From Sipunculus nudus (lineage: Eukaryota; Annelida; Sipuncula; Golfingiida; Sipunculidae): a stretch of 64,000 nucleotides of DNA. The notes beneath the pieces are model-generated. The model made no database searches and had not been told where the DNA came from. It was given only the letters and a program-made list of their open reading frames with translations. The translations under genes were made by a program, and so were the position numbers. Below are positions 12,090 to 22,270 of this stretch, piece by piece; the first letter of the stretch is position 1, and every line of letters starts with the position of its first letter. The stretch spans positions 47,864,019 to 47,928,018 of the forward strand of contig CM049306.1 of NCBI GenBank assembly GCA_026874595.1, given 5' to 3'.

Positions 12090-12845
12090 AGGATTGACTT
12101 TTATGTAATTGGTGCTTGTACTCAGGTGCAAAATGTTCAGTACTTGCATTGTACATTTACATATCATATATACTTGAAAAGTAATCAAGCACTTTACAAA
12201 TAATGGTCAAGCATGTTAACATTGCAGCATTAGACTTGATGTATATCCCATTACACAGGTTTTCATTTGGTCCGTAGGCCTAGTACTTATTTAGCTAGAA
12301 TAACTTGCAACTTTGAGAGTGAGTGCGGTTTTGTCATATATATTAAATCAGGTTATAAAATTCAACTAAAAATACCTACCGGGTAGATAATTTTGTAATA
12401 AAAAAATTTTTATAATAGATAATATTGACAAAAGACAAGTGATAGAATATAATGCAGCATATAATTGCAACTTTACATACATGGAATTTTTGTAAACTGT
12501 AATTCTAAAACAAAGAAAAAAAATCATTTAAGAAAATGAAACCTTTTAATATTAATCTGATAACTAAAAGCCACTTTGTGGACATGAAGTTAACATGCAG
12601 ATACAGTCATGAGCTTGATTAGGGGTATAGGCTCATGACCATATCTATGAACACTACAGGAAGTTTTATACCTTTTGAAGATTCTTTTTTAATGAAGATC
12701 ATTTTTAAGAGAAGCTGTAAAGGGTCTGGTCTGATAGGTCCAGATCAGGATCTGGGCCTTGTTATGGGGGCATTAAATAACTAGTAAAGCTTGATACCAG
12801 ATGTTTATTGATAATTGCCTCTATTGATAAAGAATAATAATGAAT
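12090..12845. other. AT-rich stretch with one hairpin
   Basis: The only structure seen is a perfect 9-bp hairpin, GTCATGAGC (12606-12614) against GCTCATGAC (12631-12639), with a 16-nt loop. Near 12720-12765 a GGTCCAGATCAGGATCTGGG phrase resembles the palindromic block at 7.5 kb. No gene is seen. Confidence 0.5.
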
Positions 12846-12849
12846 TTTT

Positions 12850-13374
12850 AGCTCAGCTGACTATAAGTCATCTGAGCTATAGTCGTGGTCCATTGTCCGT
12901 CGTCCGTCCATCTGTCCGTCCGTCCGTAGATGTGGCACGTTTTGAAACCGTAAGACCTAGGAATCCAAAATTCAGCATAATGTTAGATGTCCCCAAGATC
13001 TCCTACCAAGCCAAAAACTGGGTCTTTGCGACTTCGTTCCTTTGAGAAATTAAGGAAAAACCTCAATTTTTTTATTAAAATCCTATTTTCACACTTCAGA
13101 CCTGCCTAATATCAAAACCACTCATCTGTTTTTTCTCATATTTACCGTAAATATTCTTATATATAGTTCCTATGTACATGCCAGAAATTAAGTCTGTTAA
13201 GTATAAATTCTTTAAGTACTGGCCCAAACATAATGGACTTTGTAAAAAATCAGGAAAAATATTTACTCACTTAACATGAAAAATTTTGAAACTAGAGTCT
13301 ATTTTCCCAAGTATATAACTATGTTTAATTAAGGTTATAATTGTTTACCCAAAATTAGATCTGAATTTTGTAAA
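12850..13374 (+). mobile_element. Helentron/HINE-like element, 5' fragment
   Basis: It begins AGCTCAGCTGAC after a run of T, then a mirrored half, GTCATCTGAGCTATAG, so the first 30 bp can fold into a hairpin. GTCCGTCGTCCGTCC repeats follow near 12895-12930. After about 120 bp it diverges from the neighbouring element, so it is a different subfamily. No 3' end is found before the next element starts at 13381. The element is either truncated there or was interrupted by that insertion. Confidence 0.65.
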
Positions 13375-13456
13375 TTTTTTAGCTCAGCTGACTGAAAGTC
13401 ATCTGAGCTATAGCGATCACTCTTTGTCCGTCGTCCGTCTGTCCATCTGTCCGTCC

Positions 13457-15780
13457 GTTAACCAGGCACAAATCGTAACCGCTGGACCTAGAACCTTGTA
13501 ACTTGGGATTCTGAGAGGTCCATAAAAAATCTCCATGGAAACCAGAAATTAGGTCTCTGTTACCCATATCCTTCCCGCTATGGGGCCCCAAAGTACCCCC
13601 CAGAAAAGTCAAAAATTTCATACAAAAACTTCAATATCTCATTAACTACTTGACTGATGGTCTTGATTTTTGGCATACATATTGATCATGAGATGTGTCA
13701 TCACTTCCTGCAGACTGGTGGCGCCACCTGTATTGTTGGAGTTTTTATGAATTTTTTTCTCTATTTTTGAGACCTTTCAAAATGTGAACATCTGTTAACA
13801 AGGCACAAATCGTAAAGACTGGACCTAGAATCTTAATTCTTAACACACTGAGAGGTCCATGAAAAATATCCTTGGAAACCAGAAATTAGGTCTCTGTTAA
13901 CCATATCCTTCGAGCTATGGGGCCCCAAAGTACCCCCCAGAGTAGTAAAAAATTTTATACAAAAATTTCAATATCTCAATAACTACATCACTGATGGTCA
14001 TGATTTTTGGCATACATATTGATTATGAGATGTTCCATCAGTTCCTGCAGACTGGTGGCGCCACCTGTATTGTTCGATTTTTCACGATTTTTTCCTCTAT
14101 TTTTGAGACCTTTAAGGATGCTGTCATCTGTTAGCGTGGCACAAATCGTAACGACTGGACCTAGAATCTTCATTCTCGACACACTGAGAGACCTATGAAA
14201 AGTCTCCATGGAAACCAGAAATTAGGTCTCTGTTACCCATATTCTTTGAGCTATGGGGCCCCAAAGTACCCCCCAGAAAAGTAAAAAATTTCATACAAAA
14301 ACTTCAATATCTCATTTACTACTTGACTGATGGTCTTCATTTGTGGCATAACTATTGATCATGAGATGTGTCATCACTTCCTGCAGACTGGTGGCGCCAC
14401 CTATATCGTTGGCTTTTTATGAATTTTTTTCTCTATTTTTGAGACCTTTCAAAATGTGAACATCTGTTAACAAGGCACAAATCGTAAAGACTGGACCTAG
14501 AATCTTAATTCTTAACACACTGAGAGGTCGGTGAAAAATCTCCTTGGAAACCAGAAATAAGGTCTCTGTTACCTATATCTTTTGAGCTATGGGGCCCCAA
14601 AGTACCCTCCCAGAGTAGTCAAAAATTTCATACAAAAACTTCAATATCTCAATTACTACATCACTGATGGTCATGATTTTCGGCATACATATTGATCATG
14701 AGATGTTCCACCTGTTCCTGCAGACTGGTGGCGCAACCTACATTGTTTGATTTTTTTTACGATTTCTTCCTCAAATTGAGACCTTTAAGGATGCTGTCAT
14801 CTGTTAACGTCGCAAAAATCGTAAATACTGCACCTAGAATCTTCATTCTTGACACACTGAGAGACCTATGAAAAGTCTCCATGGAAACCAGAAATTAGGT
14901 CTCTGTTACCCATATCCATCGTGATATGGGGCCCAAAAGTACCCCCCCGAGTAGTCAAAAATTTCATACAAAAACTTCAATATCTCAATAACTACATCAC
15001 TGATGGTCATGATTTTTGGCATACATATTGATCAAGAGGTGTTTCATCAGTTCTTGCAGACTGGTGGCGCCACCTGTATTTGTTTGGGTTTTTTTTTACG
15101 ATTTTTTCCTCTATTTTTGAGACCTTTAAGGATGCTGTCATCTGTTAGCGTGGCACAAATCGTAACGACTGGACCTAGAATCTTCATTCTCGATACACTG
15201 AGAGACCTATGAAAAGTGTCCATGGAAACCAGAAATTAGGTCTCTGTTATCCATATCCTTTGAGCTATGGGGCCCCAAAGTACCCCCCAGAGTAGTCAAA
15301 AATTTCATACAAAATCTTCAATATCTCAATAACTACAACACTGATGGTCATGATTTTCGGCATACATATTGATCATGAGCTGTTCCATCAGTTTCTGCAG
15401 ACTGAGTGCGCCACCTCTATTTTTTCAAATTTTTACGAATTTTTTTTCTCTTTTTTTGAGACCTTTAAAGATGTGGTTATCTGTCAACAGGGTACAAATT
15501 GCAATAACTGGACCTAGAAACTTCATTCTTGTCATGCAAGGAGGCCCATGAAGAGTACCTGTGGAAACTTGAAATTAGGTCTCTGTTACCCATATCCTTC
15601 AAGCTATAGGACTCTGAAGTATCCCTCAGAATAATGGACAATTTGATACAAAAGCTGAAGTATCTGAACAACTAATGTGGAGATCACCATGATTCTTTGC
15701 ATGGATATTGACCATTAAGTGTTTTTATTAGTTTCTGCAGACTGGTGGAGCCACCTGTATTTTTGTATCCTCCAAAACAA
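13457..15780 (+). repeat. 337-bp tandem array, about 7 units, dimeric organisation
   Basis: Unit starts, marked by GTTAACnnGGCACAAATCGT or close variants, lie at 13457, 13794, 14130, 14466, 14803, 15144 and 15483. The spacings are 337, 336, 336, 337, 341 and 339 bp. Units 1 and 3 share TACTTGACTGATGGTCTT and GTGTCATCACTTCCTGCAG. Units 2 and 4 share ACATCACTGATGGTCATG and TGTTCCA plus CTGTTCCTGCAG-like text, and 5 and 6 follow the second type in this part. The array therefore grew partly as about 673-bp dimers. The last unit is the most diverged, as expected at an array edge. Exact palindromes GGTGGCGCCACC lie at 13717, 14054, 14390 and 15063. Confidence 0.9.
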
Positions 15781-15981
15781 AGTTTTGCAGATACTATGTT
15801 TTTGACCGGGTTCCTCCGCCGCCGCCACGTTTGTTTCCAGAGAGCTCCTCTGAGAAAAATGGACCGATTTTTCCGAAACTTACACCAATTATCTAGTCAC
15901 ATGTGAACCAATTTGTGTTGACCTCTGACCTTTCCCCTCTATCCAGCATCCATTTGTGCATCTGTTTCCACACATAAACCC

Positions 15982-16800
15982 TCATATCTCGGGAACCAAT
16001 TGACCAGTCAGGAAATAAAATTTATACAAATGTAGCCCTTGGATTGCTTTATAACATACACAAAAATGGTGGCGCCACCTGTAACCATGTTTGCACAGTG
16101 TCCATCTGTTCAAAAGCCTTGGGTTAAAATCACTCATATCTCTGCAGTGAATTGACTAATTCACCTGAAATTCGGCATGCATATACATCCAGGATAGCTT
16201 TCTTGATTTTATGGCAGATGGCACCACCTACATTCACGTTCAACTGATCACATCCAAGCTCATATCTCAGGAACCATTTGACCGATTGGGCCAAAATTTT
16301 GCATGTGTATAGATATCACTTAGCTCTTTATCATACGCAAAACTGGTGGCGCCACCTGCAACCATTTTTGCACAGCGTCTGTCTGTTTTCTGCCGTGGGA
16401 TAATGTCACTCATATCTCGGCAGTGGTTTGACATATCTGCCTAAAATTTTGCAGTTTTATACATCCTGGAGAGCTTTCTTGATTTTATGACAGGTGGCGC
16501 CACCTACATTCTAGTTTACGCTGCAGACATCCAAGCTTATATCTCGGGAACCGTTTGAACGATTGGGCCAAAATTTTGCATGTGTATAGATCTCACATAG
16601 GTCAACTGGAGGGGCCACCTGTAACCATTTTTGCACAGCGTCTGTCTGTTTGTCTGCCGTTGGCTAAAATCACTCATACACATGTAGTGGTTTGACTTTT
16701 CTGCCTAAAATTTTGCATATGTATACAACTTGGACATCTTTCTGGATTTGTGGTAGGTGGCACAACCTGCATACACATTTAGGCTGCAGACATCCATGCT
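15982..16800 (+). repeat. 277-bp tandem array built of two roughly 138-bp modules
   Basis: TCATATCTC-type module starts lie at 15982, 16134, 16260, 16410, 16537 and (weakly) 16674. They alternate longer (about 150) and shorter (about 127) spacings, giving a composite period near 277 bp. One module type continues with GGGAACCnnTTGACC, the other with GCAGTGnnTTGAC. Each ends at GGTGGCGCCACC or a variant (exact at 16068, 16345 and 16493). The two module types evidently duplicated as a pair. Confidence 0.85.
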
Positions 16801-17103
16801 AATATGCAACATACCTCACTCTATTTCCCCTTGCCACTCAATCCATGCCTCACTTCAACTGTTCCACTCTGATTTTGGCGGATACAAGTGGTCACTTGTG
16901 GGCTACCCGTATTCTAGTTTTTAAAGTTTACACATTTTTTCTCTATTTTTGAGATATATAAATAAAGACTAAATCTTGGCCTGTTGGTTAATCTGTTTGA
17001 TGCTTCAGTTGAATGGGTATATACTACCATTCTGATGATAAAATTTCCTTTAGCGAATCTCTTCCCTGTCAGCTGAGCGACATGACCCATGGGTCACTTG
17101 TTT

Positions 17104-18019
17104 CCTGTAAGTACTGTGGATTTAATTTTCACAGCATGTAAACATAAATATTTAGTTTGTTTAAAACTGAAATTTGGAAGTAAAAGCTTGAAAATTAAGC
17201 TAGTTATTGATTTTTTTCTTGAGGCTCTATTGTAGTCATTTGCTTTGATTACAGATTACAGATGCAGGGTCCCACTCCAGGTCACTGGAAGTCAGCTATG
17301 CCAGGGTTTCTGATTTGTTACAGTAACTGGGGGAGATCCCCTGCTGTGACAGGTGTACAGTTATTCTCATATCACCACCCCAATCTACCCCCCCCCCCCC
17401 CCCGCCTCCCCCCCCCTGCAAACCCAACCCACCAAGTGTTATGCAGTATTGTTATTGTTTTCACTGTATCTCCTTAATTGTAATGCTGTTTCCACTCTGA
17501 TATGCAAAAACTTTCCTTGAAAAAGTAATTCAAGGTGTAATCCAGAAGATGCAATGTTGTGTAATGTAGCATTTTTAAAGAAATCATTTTTCTTTTAAAT
17601 GATTTTACCAATCATAATGAAACCCATCAGTATGCTTAAATTATGATAAAATATGAAGCACATTATGGATAAATAAAGACACAATTAAAAATTGTGAAAT
17701 CTAAATCAAGTATTTTTTTTAGATATTTATTGTTTTGCAGATTTAAAAGATATATTTTTGTGGTAAAAAATAAATAAACATTTGTATTTAGATTGAGATT
17801 TATGATGATGCAATTGAGAATTATGAATCAACTTTTATATTCAGATATATATATTATATTGAAAATGTATAGAAATATAAACTTAAATTAAAAAAAAATT
17901 GATGTGATAAAAAAATGAGGATTTATTACAAACATTTGTTCATTATTTTCCTGCATCAGCAGAATTTGAGATCAGGCTTTGTTTGCCATGTTTTATGTTG
18001 TTAATTAGTTATATTTCAA
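17104..18019. other. AT-rich stretch with a C-rich tract
   Basis: A pyrimidine tract of 16 C, G, CC, T and 9 C occupies 17388-17416. The rest is AT-rich. A 71-codon frame across the C tract (17262-17477) is proline-rich only because of the homopolymer. No gene is called. Confidence 0.6.
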
Positions 18020-18334
18020 ATGTATACATTTCATAAAAAAAACATATTTATTATATATATTATACAAAAAAAAGATTTGATTGAACAAATGTGTAAACTA
18101 CTGAAATGTCAACAGTTAATCGAAAAGCCAACTAATTATCATGGTAATTGTACAGATCATTTGTTCACAAACTGCTCACATGCTTCAGTTTCAACATTAG
18201 GAAACACATGGTCAGGTCACAAAATATTATTTGCAACAATTTCTTGCTCATCAATACAAACCAATCATATAAACCAACCATGGCCTTTGTTACCTCTTCC
18301 TCTTACACTTTATCTCCATTTGATATTATTTTAG
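18020..18334 (+). pseudogene. Relic of an APE-like endonuclease (EEP) domain, C-terminal part
   Basis: Translation from 18020 gives a 104-residue frame whose residues about 19-74 look like the C-terminal half of an exonuclease-endonuclease-phosphatase domain from a mobile element. QLIEKPT (32-38) matches the common QLIxxPT strand, TDHLFTN (45-51) the IDHxxxN strand, and WSGHKILFATI (64-74) the final SDHxxI motif. The catalytic Asp of SDH is Gly here (residue 66), so the domain would be inactive. Upstream, the frame is AT-rich and no earlier catalytic motif is seen. The frame ends about 20 bp before a Helentron-type 3' end. In Helentrons such a domain sits at the C terminus of the Rep/helicase protein, and the position fits. 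It could instead come from a LINE; the adjacent 3' end argues against that. Confidence 0.5.
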
Positions 18335-18354
18335 ATTTTTACCTTCAAGGTTAA

Positions 18355-18391
18355 CATCAGCTGAGCACAGTGACCCATAGGTCCCTTGTTT
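18355..18391 (+). mobile_element. Helentron/HINE-type 3' terminus
   Basis: It carries ATCAGCTGAGC, then TGACCCATAGGTCC (a decayed form of the 14-bp palindrome at 17083), then CTTGTTT. This is the same 3' end as the element ending at 17103, on the same strand. It lies directly downstream of the endonuclease relic. Confidence 0.75.
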
Positions 18392-19999
18392 GTATAATCT
18401 GTTTAACTTGAGATTGACAGTAATTATCAGTAAAATGTAAATTGAAAACTATCCATGGATTGCAATTTTTGACAATATCTTAATAAATTTCACAGATAAC
18501 TAAGTTGAATTTGATTGCAACAAGTATCTCTTAATTTTACATACCTGATTAACTTTCAATTACAAAAGATTGAAATTGTTAGTTCTGTAATTACAATTAA
18601 TGGCTAATATATTATTCAACTTAAATTTTCAATGTTAGAAGCATGAATGAATAATAGGGAATGCCAAAAGTCAGTACATATATTTACAGTATTCCTTAGC
18701 TGTCAATAAAATATAGCTAAGTGCAAAAATTTGTTTAAGCATATAGAAACGAAAATCTGCATTCTAAGGAATGCAAACATCTGTGATGGGGGGGGGGGGG
18801 CCTTTTCTGGAATGCTCCACTAAACTATATTTGCATTCAGTAATTTGGCCCTTCCAGGGTTCATTCATGCATAAGTAGCTGTACTTTTGTCAGTTTCCTT
18901 GATGACCTTTCTTGAATCAGGATCATTTACTAGATCCACACCAAACTCTAATTGATTCCTCATTCCCTAAAATGCCCTGTTAAAATTCATGAAATCCCAT
19001 TCAAGAAAGCGTGAATTATTTTGTGAATGTACCCACACATACTTGAACTAGGGGATTAACGCATACGTACCCTCCTCTGAAAAAAAATTATTCCTGTAGC
19101 TCATAGAAAACATGTAAGTGAAGATTAATTAATTAATAATGTCATTCAATAAACTATTCACTATTAAACCAGAGTTTTCAAATCTGTAAATACCTCTGAA
19201 ATTTGTGTGTGACAATGCTCCTTAATATTTTAAAATGTTTAGGAAAAATCATTATTCACTAAAGAAGGCTAGAATTAAACATCAAAGGTCTTACTCTATT
19301 GTTATGTTCTGTATACATAAATTAGCTGACTATCAATGAAATTGTGTTAGGCTTTTGAAATACGACAAAAGGTTTAAGTTATCAGTATCACAAACTACTT
19401 CACTTTTGTTTCTTTTGTTACAGAGGCTTTTAGGATAGGATTACCCATTAGCTGTCAGGGAACTGATAACCCTCCTATCAGGGTCACTGGATTTTTGTGA
19501 AGAATTAAATGTCTTCCACTGCAGGAATACATTGTGGACTTACAACAAACTGGTGGTGGGAATTTGCGAATCTTGATCATATCTTGTTTATCTTTTGGAA
19601 TTAATGTTTTCACAAGTGTCTTTTTTCAAGGGAAGTTCATGAACTGTGAAATCATTTGTGGTCCTTATGGTCACCGGAAGAACTAGTTTTAAAAGTTCCA
19701 ACCCCACAACTTGTTTGTAACACATGCTGTCTGTTAAATGGTGATGGAGGTAACTGTTTGATGAGAATAACATCCTATATAATTAATTCTACAGATTTCA
19801 GGTTTTAAATGCATAGGTGTAAAAATAATCCAAGAGACGACCTGTCATTAAGACTTCAGACTGAACCTCTGAGGTTTAATTTTGCATAATAATTATGTGA
19901 ACGGAAAGACATTTTTATCTTGTACCAATCTTTTGAAAGGTGAATACCTATAGTATGTATTTCGAATTATTTTACAGGTGGACTTTCACCGACTCCCTC
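18392..19999. other. AT-rich non-coding stretch with a G13 run
   Basis: A run of 13 G lies at 18788-18800. No repeats or coding frames above 61 codons were noted. A TTTCTTTTGTTACAG acceptor-like string ends near 19422, but nothing that looks like an exon follows. Confidence 0.5.
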
Positions 20000-20008
20000 A
20001 ATTTTTTT

Positions 20009-20962
20009 AGCTCAGCTGACTCGGAAAGTAATCTGAGCTGTAGTGATCAGTCCATCTGTCCATTAACCAGGCACAAATCGTAACAGCTAGACCTGGAATC
20101 TTCTAACTTGACATCCAGGGAGGTCCATAAAGAAAATCTCCTTGGAACCCTGAAAATAGGTCTCTGTTACCCATATCCACCAAGCTATGGGGCTCAAAGT
20201 ACCCCCCAGAATAATTCAAAATTTGATACAAAAGCTCCAGTATCTGAACAATTAATGTATTGATCACCACAATTTTTTGCATGCATATTTATCATGGAGT
20301 GTGTCATCAGTTCCTGCAGAGTGGTGGTACCACATGGATTTTTTCTCGAATTTTTACACATTTTTCTTTATTTTTAAGACCTTCAAAGATGCAATGTTCC
20401 GTTAACAGGGTACAAATCATAACCATTCAACCAAGAATCTTCTTATTTATATTCTGGGAGGTCCATGGAAAATCTCTTTGGAAACCTGAAATTAGATCTC
20501 TGTTCCCAATATCTATTGAGCTATATGGCTTGTAAATACAACTCAGTTTAATTAAAAATTTGATATACAACCTCCAGTTTTTTAACAACTAACGCATTCA
20601 TCACCGTGATTCTTTGCATGCACATTCATTATGGAGTGTTTCATAAGTTCCTGCAGACTGGTGGCACCACCTGGATTTTTTCTTTTAATTCTTTTTTTTT
20701 TGGGACCTTCAAAGATGCAGTCTTCCATTAACAGGGCACAAATAGTTACCATTGCACCTAGAATCTTCTAACTTATCATCCAGGAAGGTCCATGAAAAAT
20801 CGCTTGGGAACCTGAACTTAGATCTCTCTTGCCCATACCCTATGAGCTATGCTTCAGTTGAATTGGGATACCACCTACAAAATTTGGCATTCATGTGATA
20901 AAATTCCTTTTTTGAATGTCTTTCTAGACAACTGAACGTCATGACCCCTGGGTCACTTGTTT
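20009..20962 (+). mobile_element. Helentron/HINE-like element, 0.95 kb
   Basis: It starts AGCTCAGCTGAC (20009) after seven T and ends GGGTCACTTGTTT (20962). The core has about 2.5 units of the 337-bp type, with starts near 20070, 20401 and 20726 (spacing about 325-331). The 3' palindrome is slightly broken (TGACCCCTGGGTCA). It is shorter than the 13.4-17.1 kb element because it has fewer core units and lacks the 277-bp array. Its 3' part was later duplicated (see 20532-25575). Confidence 0.75.
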
Positions 20963-22270
20963 CTTATAAAAAAATGGTCTATACTTTCTGGCATTGAGTT
21001 CATTATCTCCTCTATTTTCCTGTTTTTTCACTGCACAATCTAAATCTGATATAACAGAGTTACTATTGAAAACATTCAGTTCTTTATGTATGCAAGTGTG
21101 TGTGTAGGATGGCATATAAAATGGCAGAATCAAGTTTACACTAAGCAAAGTGTGGTTGAACGTTTGATATGGTAGGATGCATCTTTAGCGGAAAAGCAAA
21201 TTTTTATGCAAAAGGCAAACCTGTATTAATGCCTTCCATTGGAAATGTGAAAATTATTTCAATTCCTGATTATGGTGTATCCATTATCCCTAGATCTTTA
21301 CGTGTTGCCACGATAACTTAATTACTAGGGCTTTGATGGATTTACACGAAACTCGCCACAACTACTTAGAAATAGATTGTCTCACCTGAGGTTACAAGAC
21401 ATATAGTGGGCATATTATGCACATTTGCAGTGCACTTTTTAAAATTTGGTTTAACCTTCTTGATGAAGGTACAGGATTGACTCATCTCATATCCACTGCA
21501 AAGTCCTTTAATCCAAGCAGTTTTCACCCGAGGGCATGGGTATTTTGAAGGAGAAAAAAAGTTAATGAAGAAAAAATGAAGTTCTAATGAAATGCAGTTC
21601 TCCTGTGGTTAGTTTGTTAGTTAGTAGAAGCATGGGCACTGGACCATAATATCAGTTCAGGAAGTGGTTTATTTTTCTAGTGTAGATGGCTTCCCTTACA
21701 GAAGTCAGTTGTACCTAAAAAGTACCTATTGTGAACCTATTCTGTACCTTGAATGCAAATTTGTACCCACAAAGAACCAAAAATATACTCCAGAAAAAGG
21801 TAGAAAAATTATCTGACCATTTGAATTTAAAAATTTTGTAAATACAACTCAGTATAATTAAAAATTTGATATACAACCTCCAGTTTTTTAACAACTAACG
21901 CATTCATCACCATGATTCTTTGCATGCACATTCATTATGGAGTGTTTCATAAGTTCCTGCAGACTGGTGGCCCCACCTGGATTTTTTCTTTAATTCTTTT
22001 TTTTGAGACCTTCATAGATGCAGTCTTCCATTAACAGGGCACAAATCGTAACCATTGCACCTAGAATCTTCTAACTTGTCATCCAGGAAGGTCCATGAAA
22101 AATCTCTTGGGAACCTGAACTTAGGTCTCTCTTGCCCATACCCTATGAGCTATGCTTCAGTTGAATTGGGATACCACCTACAAAATTTGGCATTCATATG
22201 ATAAAATTCCTTTTTTGAATGTCTTTCTAGACAGCTAAACATCATGACCCCTGGGTCACTTGTTTCTTAT

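Larger units (their letters stand above)
13381..17103 (+). mobile_element. Complete-looking Helentron/HINE-like element, 3.7 kb
   Basis: The 5' end is AGCTCAGCTGAC (13381) directly after six T. The 3' part has GTCAGCTGAGCG (17068-17079), the near-exact reverse complement of the 5' end, then the perfect 14-bp palindrome TGACCCATGGGTCA (17083-17096), and ends CTTGTTT (17103). Subterminal inverted repeats, a palindrome close to the 3' end, a tandem-repeat core and insertion in T runs are known features of Helentrons and their non-autonomous HINE derivatives. The core consists of two unrelated-looking arrays (13457-15780 and about 15982-16800). There is no coding capacity. The class call is inferred from structure and from the endonuclease relic beside another 3' end at 18.39 kb. 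Confidence 0.7.

Noticed and set aside
12606-12639. Rho-independent-type terminator from the 9-bp hairpin
   Set aside because: There is no upstream gene and no T run directly after it. The setting is eukaryotic, so it is noted only as a hairpin.
13457-16800. CRISPR-like array
   Set aside because: Units of 337 and 277 bp repeat along their full length without short identical repeats and unique spacers, and the genome is metazoan.
19400-19510. Exon after an acceptor-like TTTCTTTTGTTACAG string
   Set aside because: No open frame of useful length with a donor follows, and such pyrimidine-AG strings are common in AT-rich DNA.
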